Source: Mariannaea sp. PMI_226
Taxonomy: Eukaryota > Ascomycota > Sordariomycetes > Hypocreales > Nectriaceae
NCBI GenBank assembly: GCA_024336345.1
Contig: JANFOG010000002.1
Span: 3,100,001 to 3,164,000, forward strand
Length of the DNA: 64,000 nt
Direction: 5' to 3'
Part shown: piece after piece, positions 59,170 to 64,000 of the stretch
Layout of the letters: each line of letters opens with the position of its first letter
Position numbering within the stretch: the first letter of the stretch is position 1
Position numbers and translations under genes: made by a program
Notes under the pieces: model-generated
Told to the model about the DNA's origin: nothing
What the model saw: only the letters and a program-made list of their open reading frames with translations
The model's database searches: none

Positions 59170-61557
59170 AGACGAGAACCGCCCAAAACTGAGTTATACT
59201 GACAAACTTGTACACTGCCCCGTCTATTACGACATTGTAACGTGTCTGTTTCCCCCCTTTCTCATTTCTGCTGTCCATCATCGTTTCAAACTTTGTTTTT
59301 TTTTTCTTCTTTTTTTTGTCGACTGCGTGCAATATACTTGGATCGAAGCCGCTGTCCAACCCACCAAAGAAATGGACCACATTGGGACAGTGCAAGCGTT
59401 TGAAGCTGGAGTTAAAGGAACCATGGAGACATTTCTGGGCTGCAAATACACCCCTAACGAGGTAACTGACTTGGGGGCTAAGACGGAGGATGAAAAAAAG
59501 GAAACGGTCTCAACGATAGTTGAGACCCCAGGGAGGCTTTGTCAATAGCGACGCAAGTTCATTCGTGCGAAGAAAATGACTAGTGATTTGATCGCGGTTA
59601 TGGAACCCCTTCGCTGGGGAGACAAAGAAGTATATATAATAGTCGTTACTCGTGTTGATGTGGCCCCATTATCTGAAACTACTACTTTGTTGCGAGTCCA
59701 AGTCTATAACGCAATCGATGTGAGTGATGCCGCTGGAGAGGCTCATTATTCTAGTACTACTTGAGCAAGAGCACGTTCAGATCATAGACCCAAGACCAAA
59801 CAGGTCAGGCCTTGTATGGAAGCCTTGGTACAATCTCAGGCAGGGAGTTACGGTTCTGCCTGTAATGAAGGTCATTTGCAGCAGCACAGATGTGAAAGGC
59901 AGTCAGAGATCAAAAGGTACCTATGATGGCATCATAACATGCCAATAAATCAGACCCAATCACATGCGTAAAGACAAAAACAAAGTCCTGTGGAAGAGCC
60001 AGGTGACTGATTGATAAAAGGAATCGCCTGTTACGTAGGTATCAGCACGGCTTAACTGTAATCGGCAGCGAAGAAAACTAATACATTAACTCAGCAAGGA
60101 AAAGTGAACTGACTCAAAGAAGGAAAGGAGTCTGTATTGCAAAGACACCTTGGGCAAAGCTACACTCTGAACTATTTTTGGATCCATTTGTTAAGATTTG
60201 CTTGAAAGTTAACATTGAGTGGTTCTGTGAGAGAGGGAAGCTCCGCTAGAATAATGGTCTGAGACATGCATGTTGATAACGTGTGTGATGAAAGCCATTC
60301 AGAGATGCGCTGCTTGCGGTGTGGAGGGTGGGATAGGGGAGTTGTGGTATCAGAGAAGAAAGACAGGTCATGCAAGACGCAACGCACATACACACACACA
60401 CGCACGCACAAGACATATTGATAACCAAGGGTCTGTAAATACAAAACATGCATGCATGCATATTGGGCGAGGAAAGCTATTGGTGCCCGGGTGGATTTTC
60501 CAGGCTCGCTCGTGAAAGTTGGTTGGGGATGTCTGGAGGGACTCTGCGCCCGGAACCCGTTCGATACCAGGATATGCCACTGCGTAGTATTGCAGGCAAT
60601 CACACCCAACCCAACCCCCCATTGACTCTCACCCAGCCGCAGCGCAGGACACGCGTGCATGGTGGCGGTGGCCCCTCGTTACACCTTTATTCACTCGTCC
60701 ATTACAGCTGAGAACATGCAAAGTGCACGGCAAGAGGGGAGGGAGAAAAAAAAAAGCCCTCGTTTTCTTTCACTGCTGAGTGGGTGTGTATATGTGTGCC
60801 ATGTCCCACATGGTTGAGCGATTTCTTGATCACATTTTGATCACTCATGACTTGACATGTTAATGGGAAGTCCATGATTGAGACTCTCATGACGGGTCCT
60901 GAGCAAATGGAGAAAGCACGGGCAGCGAGCTACCCTCCAACTAGTAGTGGACAAAAAGCACGCTTGTCCATCATGACAGATCCATCTCGGAACTCAGGCA
61001 CTAAGATAAAAGATAGCAGCATCATGATCATTCTCAGCAGTGCGATTGGGGTCAGCAAGGGAAGCTAAAGTACGTAGTAGGCAGCTCGAGTGACTTTCTC
61101 CCCCCCAACAAGAACCGGGACCTTGCATGGACCTGGGATGCAGCAAGAGCGAATAGGATGTGGCGATGCAGTCTCATGCATGGCACGCAGCTAAAAAACC
61201 AAAACCATCCGAGTCTCCCATGACGGTGTGAAGGCGGGGGGGCAAGGGAGGGGGAGGAGACGAGAGGGGTTTGGCAGCTTCAGCGCGCGCGCATGTTGGG
61301 AGGAGAGAGAGGCGGGGAAGAAAGTACGATGCCAAGCCGGATGGAGGACGGTAACATGTGTCTCTGGTTGGGGATGGGCCGTCTTCAAAGCTACCCTCTA
61401 CATACTACCTACATACGCCGTGCGCACATCCAGCAAGGATGCAAAGACTCGGCGGTGCGGATGTAAAATTGGAATCGAGCTTAGGGTTTTCCTAATTTTT
61501 TTTCCCTTCTTCCTTCGTAGGGTCCAACCAGTAGTAGGTACTTAGCAGCAGATAAGG

Positions 61558-61577
61558 AAAAAAAAAAAAAAAAAAAA
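61558..61577 (+). repeat. 20-base A homopolymer
   Basis: An uninterrupted run of 20 A, the longest in the window, follows a TAGTAGGTAC segment. It lies in the gene-free end region. Confidence 0.8.
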
Positions 61578-62471
61578 GGGCCGGAGTTGCTCAAAAAACG
61601 CGGGGAATCCAAGGGGCCGGATGATGGTAATAGATAATTATTTGGAAGCAAAAACGAAAGGCGAAGAAGAAAAGAAAGAAAAATGCCCCTCTCCTCCTAA
61701 GTCCCCTTGGTCCAATGCGGGTGCTCGGCAAAGTCGGGAGTTATAGTTAATGGATCATATCCTTGAGGCCCTCGTGGTCGTGGGGGGCTCAATGGATGCA
61801 GCATCAGCTAGAAAGGATGGATAGTTTTCCCTCTATCCCCCTCCCACCGTAGGTTGAGGTGTGAATTGAACGCCAGCGACGTCACATCGTCGTCGCCGGG
61901 AACGCTCCCTCCTTTTGACACGGCGATGATGATGATGATGAGTATGTTGCATTTGTCTCGGCACCGGAAACTTGCAGATTGAACTTTAACTATGTTATCC
62001 TCTATGCAATTGCAAATCGTGACATGGAGCACAGTGTGATGGAACTTTACGGTGGAGAGAGCGAGATAGCCGGCTGGTGGCGAATGGGGAAATTGACGAA
62101 ACGAAGAGTGACGACAAGACTAGTCGGAGTCGACGGGTGGGGGATTACGGTGATTACTTTTGGTGTAGTACCTGTCCGATGCTACATGGAAGAAGGGAAG
62201 GAAGGGGGGGCTGCCTCATGTGAAGAGAGAGAGAGCTCTTTGAGGATGCAGTCAACGCTACCCCTAGGTCAAGTCCACTTTACAGATGGCTCCCTCTTGT
62301 ACTCTGGAGCATAGCTAGGTAGGTTAACTACATTAGCCATTGTATGGGACTTCTCTTCCCCCTTTCATTTGGGTAGGCTTCTTCCAGTGATGAAAATGTA
62401 TGCCGGAGGTAAAAGAATCTTGTGATTGAGCTGATAAACCTAAATCAACGATAATTTCCAAGTTTTTTGTT

Positions 62472-62495
62472 GTTGAATTTGTGGTTGAATTTGTG
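62472..62495. repeat. GTTGAATTTGTG 12-bp tandem repeat, two copies
   Basis: Two perfect copies followed by a partial third (GTTGG). Intergenic. Confidence 0.7.
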
Positions 62496-62990
62496 GTTGG
62501 TATGTGCGTGCGTCGTCCTGGAAGCAAAAAGATATGCACCGCTGCTCTCAACATCTCAATTGTCTGCAGCAACACTGACGGTGCCCACAGCTGAACGTCT
62601 GGACCGCTCCATAGATCCCAATACCTAGCCAGTCAACCAGTCCAGTGCGCAAGGAGGAAGGTCCGTCGACCCCAGTGGGGCCTCTTGATTGAACAAAATG
62701 GGGGTTCACAATTAACTCTCGGAATACGGGCTGGTTGCGGTACTTGAATTGTGGTGGCGGGTTGCCTGCAAGCGTAAGTACCCCCATTTTCCCCTCAGGG
62801 TCTTGGCGCACCTGAGGTTGCACGTACAGTGCCTTAGTCGCCATGTCCCCCCTGCCTACCTAAGGTACCTAGACAAGGTCCCCGACGGAAACCCCTGTTG
62901 TCAACCCTCAATTATCATGGATCGTTGGGCATGTCGCCCGATTGGATTGGATTCCCATGCGATGTCTGTCCTCACCTCTCTTTCCACTAT

Positions 62991-63014
62991 TGCATGTTTG
63001 CATGTTTGCATGTT
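62991..63014. repeat. TGCATGTT 8-bp tandem repeat, three copies
   Basis: Three perfect copies followed by a partial one, in the gene-free end region. Confidence 0.75.
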
Positions 63015-64000
63015 TCGGCCAACCTTGCGCACCGGCCTCCAGAGTAACGGGAAAAATCCTCGAAAGCATACTCGAACGTCTTTGATCGGCCCGCCGGACC
63101 ATGATACTTTTCGGCTCTTTGTTTGGTGGCCAAGGGCCGGAGGGCGGGGGGAGGAATTCCTGATTTGAGTGCTACTTGGGTAGGGTAGGTACTTCGGGAC
63201 GTCGGCAGCAAACCTATCGTACAGTGCATACGTAGTACTCTGCCGCGTCCTTCTTGTCGCAATGGTGGATGGCGCAGACGCTACTTCGTAATTTACCTAT
63301 ACCGCCTATTAATCGGTGTGTAGTGAATTATTAGTGGCCGGATTGCTCCGTGCGGGAGTGCTGATGATGCTATTGTTGGCTTTCGTCTGAATCTGCGCAT
63401 GCATCTGCGTCTGAATCTGGCGTCTGCGTCTGTGTACTTTACCAAAGCGATACTTGTCTCACCAAACGGAACAAAGCGCCGGAATGGCCCAATACAGTAC
63501 TCCATCACTGCGTTCCTCGCAATGAATGAGTGATAGTGATCACCACTTCAATACTTTACTCAAAACACTTCCAACTCCGTTCACTTTGCACTACGTATCT
63601 GACACAGTATGTACGTCTGTCCTAGCTAGGCCCCTGGTCGTTCTTCGCCATCCTGACACACTACGCTGGTGTCACGAGCCGGCCAGCCAACAAGCCTGGC
63701 GTCCAAAGGAACGCTCAGCCTCTCCAACGGCAACGTAAATTGATTACATGGCCCTATTTCTAAACCGTAATACCGGCACCACCCATCGCCCGCAGTCGGG
63801 GGGACTTAATGGTCGCACACAGTACTGTAGACTACCTTATTGGACTCGACGACAAATGCTTGTGCGCACAGCAGCTTCTAGTCGATACTGAGAGTGACGA
63901 AATTCGTCCTATTCCACCAGGCTATCATATACTGTATTGTGCTGTGCACTACCTGAGGCACCTACCTCACTTGGAACGGAGCAATTAGAGGCATGTACCT

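Larger units (their letters stand above)
59170..64000. other. 4.8-kb end region without supportable gene
   Basis: Frames up to 162 codons (60172-60660 minus) lack recognisable content and are split by low-complexity DNA. Notable sequence features are a CA/CG run (about 60386-60410), TGCATGCA repeats (about 60447-60461), a 20-base A run (61558-61577), a GATGATGATG run (61926-61943), and two short tandem repeats (62472-62495 and 62991-63014). A gene beyond the right edge could have its promoter here. Confidence 0.5.

Overview
The window looks like nuclear DNA of a filamentous ascomycete (Pezizomycotina), most likely a Sordariomycete of the order Hypocreales. The genes are monocistronic and lie on both strands. 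Most introns are short (about 55-110 nt), with GTAAGT-like donors and CTAAC-like branch sites. Products are fungal-type: a Sch9 kinase, an Aro3-type DAHP synthase, a DOMON-b561 protein and ATP synthase subunit h. A genus is not provable from sequence alone; the many TAGGTA/TACCTA runs between genes remind me of Trichoderma-like genomes, but that is an impression. I see no tRNA, rRNA, CRISPR array, transposase, integrase, secondary-metabolite cluster or recognisable virus-derived gene.

Layout from left to right: a gene-poor 5.3 kb; an unrecognised 1251-aa protein with a very pyrimidine-rich leader (5341-9096); GINS subunit Sld5 (minus); a FAR-17a/AIG1-like membrane protein (minus); WD40-cyclophilin CYP15; DAHP synthase; a three-finger C2H2 protein of the Iec1/INO80 type; a small fungal membrane protein (minus); cytosolic Fe-S assembly factor NAR1, convergent with a SUZ-domain RNA-binding protein; and an 83-aa spliced protein. 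After a 4.4-kb gap come the AGC kinase SCH9 with an unusually long 5' intron, ATP synthase subunit h (minus) and a DOMON/cytochrome b561 protein (minus). After another 4-kb gap come an S6-kinase-like AGC kinase (minus), the U4/U6 snRNP protein PRP4, a P-TEFb-type cyclin, a basic 175-aa ORF (minus), LSM8, an inosine-uridine-type nucleoside hydrolase (minus) and a lysine/alanine-rich single-pass membrane protein. The last 4.8 kb show no supportable gene.

The genes are mostly conserved housekeeping functions: replication, splicing and RNA metabolism, amino-acid synthesis, Fe-S biogenesis, respiration and TORC1 signalling. They are not an operon or obvious cluster. The most notable points are two TORC1-effector-type AGC kinases within 15 kb, the split N-terminus of SCH9, several genes whose start codon sits on a tiny first exon, and a few conserved-looking proteins without a recognisable family. 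I found no convincing undescribed multi-gene system. Splice junctions were placed by hand from donor/acceptor signals and reading frame, and each was checked for frame continuity; UTR ends are unknown.
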